Origin: Ignavibacteriales bacterium
GTDB lineage: Bacteria > Bacteroidota > Ignavibacteria > Ignavibacteriales > Ignavibacteriaceae
Length of the DNA stretch: 64,000 bases
Assembly: GCA_003538625.1 (NCBI GenBank)
Contig: DPRR01000028.1
Coordinates: forward strand, 124,001-188,000
Reading direction: 5' to 3'
In this document: piece after piece, positions 37,001-44,605 of the stretch
How positions within the stretch are numbered: the stretch's first letter is position 1
Layout of the letters: each line of letters begins with the position of its first letter
Position numbers and translations under genes: made by a program
The notes under the pieces: generated by a model
Told to the model about the DNA's origin: nothing
Database searches by the model: none
The model's input: only the letters and a program-made list of their open reading frames with translations

Positions 37001-37316
37001 TTGGAGATGAACCATCGCTAACTAAACCTCCCCAAACTATTCCTTCAGTAAAAATTGCACCTACTGTAGTTCCGTTCGGAAAGGCTCCACTCCAGCCTGA
37101 AGCAACAACCCAATCATGAAAGCCATCTTCTGCAACCCACATAGTGGCGTTATTAATATTGAGAAGACTTTGTGATGGGTTAACCAGCGTTTTCTGCAAA
37201 ACGGGTTTTTTTCCATTTTCCTCCTCATTACCCTTATAACCTGCAAGCAAATTATTGGGTAGTACGAAAAAGAAAATGAGAATAATAATTAAACTTAAAT
37301 AATTAAATTTTTTCAT
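34059..37316 (-). CDS. Very large secreted protein with FlgD/T9SS-like C-terminal domain
   Basis: Exported protein of 1085 aa. I set the start at 37316 because GGAGGTTATTTAAT precedes that ATG and a clear signal peptide follows (MKKFNYLSLIIILIFFFVLP...AGYKG); the frame is open 11 codons further up. The body is beta-rich and hydrophilic with no catalytic family recognised. The C terminus (about 995-1085) reads GKINVFPNPYYG...VIRIFDLSGVLVRTI...NNYPVASGIYVVYI, a FlgD/T9SS-type A relative in which the usual NYPNPFNP core is altered to VFPNPYYG. It sits between the TonB-dependent receptor and the PorV-like barrel, an arrangement suggesting a surface complex for uptake or secretion. Confidence 0.82.
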   Translation of the reverse strand: MKKFNYLSLIIILIFFFVLPNNLLAGYKGNEEENGKKPVLQKTLVNPSQSLLNINNATMWVAEDGFHDWVVASGWSGAFPNGTTVGAIFTEGIVWGGLVSDGSSPTVRVNGNTYGTGCSRITRLYRVRPDYLEGDLASDAASFNQIPIGDVTDANIQSLRNQYAIDWDEWPVNEGAPFEDVNNNGTYEPGEDIPGIPGASQTLFIKYNDALSASNYGSPPIGLEVSETFWAYAASGPLANVIYKKVNIVYKGTATTPNNARIDSMYIVQWADPDVGNSTDDFAGCDTTLNMGYAYSSGSSDATYAGLGLAPPAVGYDFLQGVSTFTGNPSDSAIFDLKWRKGYKYVNRKPMSSFVYFAAGGNWSDPGFNYNGTLEFYNLMRGKLPTPRYPTGVAFPEEVADVTADGTYLLAGDPVNGLGKIDGSAEGPGDRRIMVTNGPITMFKGDTAQVVLAQVYGLGRNNLSSISVMKFNDASAQFAYDQLFQVPLMPTPKVDFAVLDGKISAYWNQTEALISNTEEAPHGPYEFQAYALYQLPAGSSDITKGIRITTFDKVDAISFLSEKVLDEQTGIVYTRPLVPLNNVEGIKRNFVFDRDYINNKALISGQSYTFAITSIGYNDDPGLPSFILESAPAILNVTPQSPDPGVRLPSSVGDTLMAVHTGGGDGTVFAIVIDPARLTGHEYKVTFDDVSEPGTVYWNLIDVTDNNRVVLANQTNQSGDNNYPVVDGFQIKVVGPPAGMKDWDIPQGTRRFTWAGAAWGLEGFEGAIGKAYGNWFGNSTVTDADLKTVKLVLATADATGSFDVNDPNVSYGYRWLRGAANPPAEPQFAPFIVNPGGGYAYQDFTQNTPLSAWNMETDPPTRLAVGVFENNVVGGFVDGKYWPGDNSVTDNTVSREFLFVMDVPYSTTPDPAYQIDCLNNELPFMWWIAVNRRGNAVFSPGASGDDEFLIIANHISTSADEFTFSTKAATYSSTLAKEDVGKINVFPNPYYGFQVRETAPNNKYVTFNHLPDNAVIRIFDLSGVLVRTINHESGSGQFDIWDLQNDNNYPVASGIYVVYIDMPELGTTKILKLAVVQEQQMLKVY

Positions 37317-37375
37317 ATTAAATAACCTCCGCGAAATTATATTTTTCATAATGCAACATTAAACTCACCTTTGAT

Positions 37376-40300
37376 TTAAAAATTAATCAATACTCCAGCA
37401 CGCAATTGTCTGGGCTCACCAAACAGATCAAACCCATATATATTATAAGCAGCTTCCCTATTGTCATAATTCAATGAACGGTATAGGTCAGCAAATCTTT
37501 CTGTATATCTTGGGCCAGCTATGATAGCTTGTCCTTCCGGCGAATTTAAGAATCCGTCGTTGTATGCATTGCCGGTTTTATCATAAACATTAATAGCACT
37601 CTTAGTATTAAGTAAGTTTTGTACAGCTACATAAAAATTAAAATCAAGATTAAATAAATTCACGGTCTTATCAATACGAAGGTTTATATTATAAACCCAA
37701 GGCGTGGTTGCTGAATTTATTGGTCCGATTGGTCTTCTTCCTCTTGTATCTCCAACACCACCAATCGGGGTAATTCCACCTGTCCATGCTAACGATTGTC
37801 CCAAGCCGGTTGTTTGGGAATAGGTGAATGGATGACCGCTGTTGAAATTAATTAAAACGTTTATTCCTAACTGTTCAAGAATCGGACCTCCGTCTCCCTT
37901 ATCAAATCTATAATCCAAACCAATAGAACCTCTATGACTTTGATTATAATCTAATGGGATTAATACTGTTGGTACGTTACCATTAACTTCTACTGAACCA
38001 ATACCGCTGCCGGATAATGAATTTGTACCTTCTGCGGATGAAAATGTATAATTTATTACAGCACTAATTCTTTCAACACGTCTAACTGTAAAACTGAATT
38101 CAATACCCTTATTAGTAGCAAAGTCTTGATTAGTAAAAACATTGTATTTACTTCTCAAAGCACCTGGTTCAGTATTAACTACAGTATACTGTAATTGACC
38201 TTTGATGTCTTTATAAAAAGCTGTTATATCAAAAGCAGCGAAATCTGAAAACTGATGTGAAAATCCGATTTCGTACTGTGTGGTTCTTATTGGATCAGGA
38301 TTATATGCAATTACCTGATTACCAAATAGATTTGAACCCTGGATTTGTTGTGCTGCTTCATAAACACCTTTGTAAGCTACATCTAAACTGGGCGCCTGAA
38401 CAAATTTACCAAACTGTAAGTGGAAAACTGTTCTATCAGTAACAGGGAAAGCGAATCCAAGTCTAGGAGAAATATAACTGAACGTGCTTCCTTCTGCCAA
38501 AGCTGAATCAGGTATTAAATGGGTTGTTCGATCGATAATTGGTAATCTGGGATTTTTCCAATTCCAGCTATCCATGTCAATGTAATCATATCTTAAACCG
38601 GCATTAATAATTAAATCATTAACTTCGATTCTATCAACCAAATACCCGGAAGCAAAAACCGGATGTTTAGGAGCAAAAAGTCCTTCTTCATCTGTTTCGT
38701 TACCGAAGACGTCGTATCCGTAATTATTCATATCGTTAAATAGTGTACTTCCAAAAAGGGCTTGCAAAGAATCTCTTGCAGCATCAGGATTGTTTCTAAG
38801 TGTTGTTAGTAAGTTACTAGGACTAAAATATTGATATCTTCTTACAGTCCATCTTTGAAACGATCCGCCAATCTTTAATGCATGTTTATCAATTTGACCG
38901 GTATAAGCAACAGATCCTGTAAAATAATTGTTATGATCTTTAGTATACTGATTCGCGGTTCCTGCAGTCAATAAGGTTCCCGGACGATTAAATGGAAATC
39001 CATAAAAGTCATAGGGATCCGGGCCTGATGTATAATTACTATACGTCCATCCGTGTTGCGAATTTGCAAGGCTATCGCTATAAGCTAACAGATTATCGCC
39101 ATAGAAAGGATCATATCTTTTTGATCGGGAATCGAAAAAGCCAACGCTTCCGTCTATAAACGAATTTGAGCCTAATAGATAAGTTCCTTTTAAGTTTAAT
39201 AAAAGATTTGAATTATCTGTAACAGGCAGTCTTTCGGTACTAAATAAATTAAACTGTCCCGTTGCTAAATCTGTTAATGCGTTTGTACCTACATTTCTTG
39301 ACCAGGTAAATGCACCAGCTAGTCTTAGTATAAGTGGATTATTATCAAATACAATCGTTCCATTTGTTGTATATCTATTATTTGAGTTACCAGGAATATT
39401 TCCGGCACCCCACGTCAAATACTGATATTCATTTGTTGAGCCGCCGTAAAAACCTGTATCGTATACTTTTGTTGTATCAAGCAGTGCTCCATCAGAAAAT
39501 GCTGTTGGATTTCCATTCCAGAATCTTGGAGTTTCTCTCTGAAAAGCATTTTCACCAGAGAGGAAGAATCTCAGTTTATCTGAAACCACAGGTCCACTAA
39601 CAGTAAGAACATAATTAGAATAACCATAAGAATAGGTTCCTAAGAATTTTTCACCTGGATAATTTCCAAAATTGTCTGTTTCTGCTCTTAGTGAAAATTT
39701 ATATTGGCTTGTACCTGTTTTAAATTCTGAAGAAACAATTCCTGCATTAGCGTTTCCGAACTCAGCCGTATATCCGCCGGCTTGTACAAGAACTTCCTGT
39801 AAAGCATCGGTAGTAACTGTAACAAGGGAACCGCCGTTTCTGTTCAATACGTTTTTTACATCTGCACCTTCTACAGTGTAACCGGTTTCATCGGGTCGGC
39901 TGCCACGAATAAATGTTAAACCATTTTGTCTAACAACACCCGCCTGAAGTGAAACCATGTCATCAAGATTTCTGACACCTAATTTTTCAAATTCATCTGA
40001 ACCAATAATTCTAACAGCATTGGTAGATGTTTTTTCAATAAGAGGTCTTTGAGAAACAATTACTACTTCTTTTGTAGAAAATCCTGTTGACTGGAGTTCA
40101 AAATTCTGTCTTGTAGTTAAGCCGGAAGTAACTTTTAAATCACTAATTGTTACATCCTGATATCCGATATATGAAGCTCGCACAGAATAATCACCCGCAT
40201 TTACGCTGGTAATTAAGTACTCGCCGTTAACATCAGATGCGGCACCTAAGCTTGTACCCACAATAAGAATATTAGCTCCTATCAAAGGCTCTCCTGTCTG

Positions 40301-40399
40301 CTGATCAATAACCTTACCCGAAATTCTTCCGGTTTGTGAAAAGGTAAATGAGCATGCAAACAGTATTAAAATTAAAATTTTGTAAATTCTGGGAAACAT
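37376..40399 (-). CDS. SusC/CirA-like TonB-dependent receptor
   Basis: Outer-membrane receptor of 1007 aa. Signal peptide 1-21. A carboxypeptidase-regulatory-like domain (about 22-105: GRISGKVIDQQTGEPLIGANILI...GYQDV) precedes the plug (about 110-230: EKLGVRNLDDMVSLQAGVV, TFIRGSRPDETGYTVEGADV). The rest is the 22-strand barrel, ending LRAGVLINF. The CGGAGG RBS is strong. No SusD-like gene is beside it, so it is not a classical PUL pair. It follows the DUF4397 lipoprotein by 31 nt and precedes the giant secreted protein. Such TonB receptors may import large ligands or work with T9SS; the ligand is unknown. Confidence 0.93.
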   Translation of the reverse strand: MFPRIYKILILILFACSFTFSQTGRISGKVIDQQTGEPLIGANILIVGTSLGAASDVNGEYLITSVNAGDYSVRASYIGYQDVTISDLKVTSGLTTRQNFELQSTGFSTKEVVIVSQRPLIEKTSTNAVRIIGSDEFEKLGVRNLDDMVSLQAGVVRQNGLTFIRGSRPDETGYTVEGADVKNVLNRNGGSLVTVTTDALQEVLVQAGGYTAEFGNANAGIVSSEFKTGTSQYKFSLRAETDNFGNYPGEKFLGTYSYGYSNYVLTVSGPVVSDKLRFFLSGENAFQRETPRFWNGNPTAFSDGALLDTTKVYDTGFYGGSTNEYQYLTWGAGNIPGNSNNRYTTNGTIVFDNNPLILRLAGAFTWSRNVGTNALTDLATGQFNLFSTERLPVTDNSNLLLNLKGTYLLGSNSFIDGSVGFFDSRSKRYDPFYGDNLLAYSDSLANSQHGWTYSNYTSGPDPYDFYGFPFNRPGTLLTAGTANQYTKDHNNYFTGSVAYTGQIDKHALKIGGSFQRWTVRRYQYFSPSNLLTTLRNNPDAARDSLQALFGSTLFNDMNNYGYDVFGNETDEEGLFAPKHPVFASGYLVDRIEVNDLIINAGLRYDYIDMDSWNWKNPRLPIIDRTTHLIPDSALAEGSTFSYISPRLGFAFPVTDRTVFHLQFGKFVQAPSLDVAYKGVYEAAQQIQGSNLFGNQVIAYNPDPIRTTQYEIGFSHQFSDFAAFDITAFYKDIKGQLQYTVVNTEPGALRSKYNVFTNQDFATNKGIEFSFTVRRVERISAVINYTFSSAEGTNSLSGSGIGSVEVNGNVPTVLIPLDYNQSHRGSIGLDYRFDKGDGGPILEQLGINVLINFNSGHPFTYSQTTGLGQSLAWTGGITPIGGVGDTRGRRPIGPINSATTPWVYNINLRIDKTVNLFNLDFNFYVAVQNLLNTKSAINVYDKTGNAYNDGFLNSPEGQAIIAGPRYTERFADLYRSLNYDNREAAYNIYGFDLFGEPRQLRAGVLINF

Positions 40400-40430
40400 T
40401 TTTTTCCTCCGTTATATATTAACTTTATTA

Positions 40431-41156
40431 TTAGTCATCAACGAAAACTGCATTTTTAATACTAGCAGCAGCATCATATATAGCTGCCGTATATCTACCT
40501 TTTGCACTTAAATCGTAATTAAAAGTGGTGTGCAAAGAATCATTATATAAAACATCAAAATTGTATGAACCAGCTTTAAGTTTCATATATGAAGTACTTT
40601 CGCCCAAACCAAGTGGTGCATCAAACTCAACAGTGCTGGTATCTGTAGCACCGCTAATTGTTACACTATTAAGAACTGCATCAGGAGATCCATTAAAAAA
40701 TGCAACCTGTCCTGTATCAGCAGGAAATAAAGCATTACCGTTAACAGATCCGGGTGTTTGCCAAATATATCTTTGGGCAATCATTACCATCTCATTAACC
40801 GCTGCTGTTCCAACCAAAAACACTCTGAATTTATATTCAGTTGTTGCAGCAAATTGATAATTTTGTGCTGTAGCTGAAGCAAAACTAGCATTTAGGACCT
40901 TGCTTCCCGACGTAATAGTTAAAAATGCTGCTTGTGAGGGTGCCTCGCCGCCAAACTCTGCTGTGCCGAGAGATTGACCATTTAGTGTAAGTGTAGCTGT
41001 ACCTGCACCCGACACTAAGTTGACAACTTTTATCTGACTCGAATAATCTATACTGGTGGGAAGGGACTGAACACTTGTGTCCACGCACCCGGCAATAAAG
41101 ACTACCGTGCAAATACTTAGTGCCAATAGTAGTTTAGATTTGTGTGGTATTCTCAT
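40431..41156 (-). CDS. DUF4397 lipoprotein
   Basis: Lipoprotein of 241 aa: signal peptide with VFIAGC (Cys23), then two related beta modules. The first (about 42-135: IKVVNLVSGAGTATLTLNGQSLGTAEFGG) and the second (about 150-230: VAFFNGSPDAVLNSVTISGATD) fit DUF4397, a family of surface Ig-like proteins. AGGAGG sits 5 nt before the ATG. First gene of the minus-strand operon leading into the TonB-dependent receptor, where it may be the surface-exposed partner of the receptor in the place a SusD protein would hold (inference). Confidence 0.85.
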   Translation of the reverse strand: MRIPHKSKLLLALSICTVVFIAGCVDTSVQSLPTSIDYSSQIKVVNLVSGAGTATLTLNGQSLGTAEFGGEAPSQAAFLTITSGSKVLNASFASATAQNYQFAATTEYKFRVFLVGTAAVNEMVMIAQRYIWQTPGSVNGNALFPADTGQVAFFNGSPDAVLNSVTISGATDTSTVEFDAPLGLGESTSYMKLKAGSYNFDVLYNDSLHTTFNYDLSAKGRYTAAIYDAAASIKNAVFVDD

Positions 41157-41665
41157 TTTACCTCCTAGTAAAATAATTAATTTGATAAGTTGAGAAATAT
41201 TTAATAAAACAAAAACAAGATTTATGATTTACTATTAATGTCATCAATTAAACCGCAAAAAAAAAATTATACTTTTAATTTCAATTTGAAATTGAACTTT
41301 TACTAAAAACCGTTGTTATTTAAAATAAATGATTATTTAATATTAATTCAAATTTCAAAAAAATGTTATTATCAATAAAATATTTTTTCATCTGATTAAC
41401 TTATAAGATTGACAGTTAGGATAAAAACATACGAATGCATTAGCTTCATAGGAGAATCTTTAGATAATTCTAACTTAAAGGGTACTTGCGAGATGTAAAA
41501 AATTGTATCAAACAATCAGATAAATATTCCTTTTAAAAAAGATTTTAATATTTCGTATATGAACGTCCTAAAAAATATTGTTAAAGTCAACTAAATAATT
41601 AAGAATGTTTTATTTTTTTAATTATTAGCAATTAACAAATTTCCAATGCAATATATAAAAATATT
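41157..41665. other. Long AT-rich intergenic region (509 nt)
   Basis: No ORF of credible length, no tRNA and no clear hairpin terminator seen. It lies between the start of the DUF4397-receptor operon (right end at 41156, minus) and the end of the barrel gene at 41666 (minus), so it holds the promoter of that operon and the 3' end of the gene upstream. Long A and T runs occur throughout (for example at 41260-41270). I could not name a promoter. Confidence 0.6.
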
Positions 41666-43207
41666 CTACAATCTTGTTAATATTTTAAATTCTATTCCCT
41701 GGAAAGCAGGTTCGTACCGGCAAATTCCACCAATACAAATATTACCAGCTTGTCTTGATCCTATAAGTAAACTAAGGTCGCTGTGATTTCCAAGTTTGTA
41801 TCCAAATTGTATAAAGCTCCAAACTTTTCTCACCGTCTTTCCTGCTTCAGGTTCTTTTGTTTGAATCTCTGTTACAACTGAAACATTAAAATTGGGTGAG
41901 CGTAAATATTCAATAGCAATTACATCATCATAATATTTTTCATCAGTTGAAAGATTTTCTGTCTGCTGATGTTCTAACACTACTTTGATTGTATTTATAT
42001 CGTCAAAGTAAAATTTGTTTTCCAGTATCGGAGTAAAATTTTTTGTGTTTGTTGATAACTCCTCGTTATAACCAAACGCCGCTATTGTGGTAAATGATTC
42101 ATCCCAATTATGTGTGGCCTGAAGATAAACTTCTTTTAATTGCGTTGTTATTGGAAGTGAGAAATTATTTACCCGTTGATAATATGAACTTGCAGGAAGA
42201 GTTTGTGTGATACCATAATTTGCAATAAACGATGTGGCATCAGAAAGATTAAAATTAGCTTCTAAGGAATAACCTTCTTCATTTGATTGATCCAGCGGCG
42301 ATGGGTGCCGATTAAGCAGCTGATATGTATACTCTTTTCTTAACGATGGAGCTGTGTTGTAAAAAATAGTCCCATCGTTTGAAGTGAATGCATAATTATC
42401 ATAATACTTATATTCACCTACGATTGAAAACATATCATAGTAAAAATTTAAACTGCCATAAAATGCTTCGCCGATTTTCCATTCATCATCTTTAAAAATT
42501 TGAGATTGAATATCTTTATTACTTTTAATCCCATATTCAGCATAGCCGTCAAAATTCCAGATTGTTGGCTGAATTCTTGCGGAGGCTAAGGTTGTTCTTG
42601 CTGTGCCATCAATCTCTGGTTGATTAGATGCAAAGGTAGTTCCGAGTTTCACAAAATCAAATCCATTGTACTGTAAATCAACTGCGTGAATAATATCCTG
42701 CCTTTCATTAATAGAATTGGAAGCGGAGCCGGAAAGTGCGGCGAGTGTAAAACTTAAATAGTTGGCTTCAACTTTAACACCGAGCAAATTGTTATCTACT
42801 CTTATATTTCTATCTTCATAACTTTTTAGGATTAATCCCCGACCAAAAAGTTTGTAGAAGTTGCCCACTGTAATATTCAGACCTTCTTCAACATCACCAA
42901 TATCAACAGCAAAATATTTATATGCTATATCTGCATATCTGACTTTTCCCCGGCTTATTGAGGGATCGGGATCGTTTGGCTGGAAGGCTTCAAATCTTAA
43001 TCCTGCACTAAAAATATTTTTATTGTAATCCAGTGTCAGCCAGTTTTCAAAAATTTCAATTTTGTTATCAACATTATAAGAGTATTCAAGTTGGTTGGAT
43101 AAACCAAGTCCATCAGGCAACAAAAACCAATCGCTGCTCTGACTAAAAGTACTTGTTGATATAATTATAGTAAACAAAAGAGAGATGTAATAAATTGAAG
43201 TTTTCAT
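41666..43207 (-). CDS. Outer-membrane beta-barrel protein (DUF6029-like)
   Basis: Protein of 513 aa. I place the start at 43207, where MKTSIYYISLLFTIII...TFSQ gives a clean signal peptide; the frame is open 13 codons further up. The body is made of alternating strands of barrel type: GLSNQLEYSYNVDNK, VDIGDVEEGLNITVGNFYKLFGRGLILKSYEDRN, FVKLGTTF. The GNFYKLFGRGL element with flanking strands is what I associate with DUF6029 proteins. Ends EFKILTRL. It is the last gene of the CxxC cluster and may be the outer-membrane component for it. Function unknown. Confidence 0.75.
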   Translation of the reverse strand: MKTSIYYISLLFTIIISTSTFSQSSDWFLLPDGLGLSNQLEYSYNVDNKIEIFENWLTLDYNKNIFSAGLRFEAFQPNDPDPSISRGKVRYADIAYKYFAVDIGDVEEGLNITVGNFYKLFGRGLILKSYEDRNIRVDNNLLGVKVEANYLSFTLAALSGSASNSINERQDIIHAVDLQYNGFDFVKLGTTFASNQPEIDGTARTTLASARIQPTIWNFDGYAEYGIKSNKDIQSQIFKDDEWKIGEAFYGSLNFYYDMFSIVGEYKYYDNYAFTSNDGTIFYNTAPSLRKEYTYQLLNRHPSPLDQSNEEGYSLEANFNLSDATSFIANYGITQTLPASSYYQRVNNFSLPITTQLKEVYLQATHNWDESFTTIAAFGYNEELSTNTKNFTPILENKFYFDDINTIKVVLEHQQTENLSTDEKYYDDVIAIEYLRSPNFNVSVVTEIQTKEPEAGKTVRKVWSFIQFGYKLGNHSDLSLLIGSRQAGNICIGGICRYEPAFQGIEFKILTRL

Positions 43208-43247
43208 TTTTCTTTTGATTTGAAATAAGTTAATTACAAAAAGCATT

Positions 43248-43277
43248 CCCTTCGGATGAAAAAGTTTTTCCGAAGGG
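43248..43277 (-). terminator. Hairpin after the TlpA-like gene
   Basis: CCCTTCGG (43248-43255) pairs with CCGAAGGG (43270-43277) around a 14-nt A/T-rich loop. On the minus strand it is followed by AATGCTTTTTG, a modest U tract 5 nt away. It lies in the 78-nt gap between the TlpA-like gene and the barrel gene, so it may be an attenuator or a processing site inside an operon. Confidence 0.6.
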
Positions 43278-43285
43278 TTCTGAAA

Positions 43286-43792
43286 TTATTTTGCCAACAA
43301 TTCAATAACTAATTTTTCAATCTTCTTCTCATCGCCCTTCATATATCCAAGATGTGAATAAACTATATTCCCGTTTTTATTTATCATAACAGTATACGGC
43401 ATTTGCTGCGCATAATATTTTCTTGCGGTCTCACTGTTCGTATCAAGCAAAACTTTAAATTTATAATCTTTTGATTTTATATATGGTTTTACTTTTGCAA
43501 CAGATTTTTCAGTATCCGTTGAAATGGCAAGTAATGAAAATCCCTGATCTTTGTACTGTTCGTATATCTTATTGTATTCCGCCATTTCTTCCAGACAAGG
43601 TTTACACCAGGTAGCCCAAAAACTTAATAGTACCGGACCGCTGCCTGTTTCTTTGTTTAGCTCAATATATTTTCCATCAAGATTACTGAGTTTAAAGTTG
43701 GGTGCTTTTCTGCCTGTAATATCTTCTTCGTTTTGAGCAATTAGCGGAAGAGAAATAAAGAGAAAAACAGTAATCAATAAAAGTAATTTCAT
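43286..43792 (-). CDS. TlpA/ResA-like thiol-disulfide oxidoreductase
   Basis: Exported thioredoxin-fold protein of 168 aa: signal peptide 1-20 (IAQ), AhpC/TSA-like start (GRKAPNFKLSNLDGKYIELN), active site WATWCKPC (Cys63, Cys66) and cis-Pro in QMPYTVMINKNGNIVYSHLG. This fits TlpA/ResA, which reduce disulfides in the periplasm. The stop of the T9SS gene at 43793 abuts the ATG directly, so the two are tightly coupled. It is one of four CxxC proteins in the cluster and the likely reductant for the Omp28-like ones (inference). Confidence 0.9.
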   Translation of the reverse strand: MKLLLLITVFLFISLPLIAQNEEDITGRKAPNFKLSNLDGKYIELNKETGSGPVLLSFWATWCKPCLEEMAEYNKIYEQYKDQGFSLLAISTDTEKSVAKVKPYIKSKDYKFKVLLDTNSETARKYYAQQMPYTVMINKNGNIVYSHLGYMKGDEKKIEKLVIELLAK

Positions 43793-44527
43793 TTATTTCT
43801 CCAGGATCATTTTTTTTGTTTGAATAAAATCCGGTGTACTAATTTTATAGAAGTAAATTCCGCTGGCAATATTTGAAGCATTAAAATCAACAGAATGTTT
43901 TCCTGCAGATTTATATCCATTGACTAAAGTAGCAACTTTATTTCCCAGAACATTATAAACAGTTATCTCAACATTTCCGGATTTTCTTAATCCATAATTA
44001 ATTTTTGTAGATGGGTTAAAGGGATTTGGATAGTTTTGCTGCAAATAATAATTATCAACAACTGTATTTTCATTATCCACAGAAGTAGGAACTGTTGTTG
44101 CAACAAAGTCTAATGTTGTTCTAAGCGATGGGTTTCTAAAGGTCCCAACCTGAATTTGCACGTTGGCAGTACCTTCAGTTGTCATTGAATAAACATGCAA
44201 TGATGTAATTAGAGTATCGCCTGGCTGGAGTGGTTCTCCAAATGGCTGCATAGTTGCAATGCTATCTAAGCTTGGAGAGAAACAATTAACGCCAAAACAT
44301 AGAGAAGATTGCCACCCTGATGGAAGATCATCTAAAGTTCTAACTTCAAAAACGGTTTGTTGAAACTGTGAAATATTAATAACCTCAAAATCAAAAATCA
44401 TTTCTGATCCAAGTGTGCTGTCAATATATGTTCTGTGAACTGTAACCTCAATGTCCTGGGCTTTAATTGTTCCTGTAAGGATTAATATTAAAAACACTAT
44501 AACGCTAAAAACTTTATTCATCATCAA
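43793..44527 (-). CDS. Small T9SS cargo protein
   Basis: Protein of 244 aa: signal peptide (IKAQ, about 1-23), a single domain of about 120 residues (25-150) containing two Cys (SSLCFGVNCFSP) in an immunoglobulin-like strand pattern, then a T9SS type A sorting domain (about 165-244) with QQNYPNPFNPSTK and TKKMILEK. The domain looks like a CARDB/DUF11-type beta sandwich. The Cys-x4-Cys pair may form a disulfide that the TlpA-like protein encoded next door acts on (inference). Confidence 0.85.
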   Translation of the reverse strand: MMMNKVFSVIVFLILILTGTIKAQDIEVTVHRTYIDSTLGSEMIFDFEVINISQFQQTVFEVRTLDDLPSGWQSSLCFGVNCFSPSLDSIATMQPFGEPLQPGDTLITSLHVYSMTTEGTANVQIQVGTFRNPSLRTTLDFVATTVPTSVDNENTVVDNYYLQQNYPNPFNPSTKINYGLRKSGNVEITVYNVLGNKVATLVNGYKSAGKHSVDFNASNIASGIYFYKISTPDFIQTKKMILEK

Positions 44528-44562
44528 ACCTGATTTTATTTATAAATACTGAAAATATTTTT

Positions 44563-44595
44563 TAACGGAAGGAACTATTAATATTCCCTCCGTTA
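44563..44595. repeat. Intergenic hairpin, GGAAGGAAC type, copy 1
   Basis: TTAACGGAAGGAA pairs with TTCCCTCCGTTAA with one A/C mismatch (G-U when read on the minus strand), loop of nine. It resembles the hairpin at 46835-46866: both share GGAAGGAAC..TATTA..TTCC. It lies in the gap between the 44606 and 43793 genes. No U tract follows on either strand, so a role as terminator is doubtful. Confidence 0.6.
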
Positions 44596-44605
44596 AAATT
44601 AAGAA

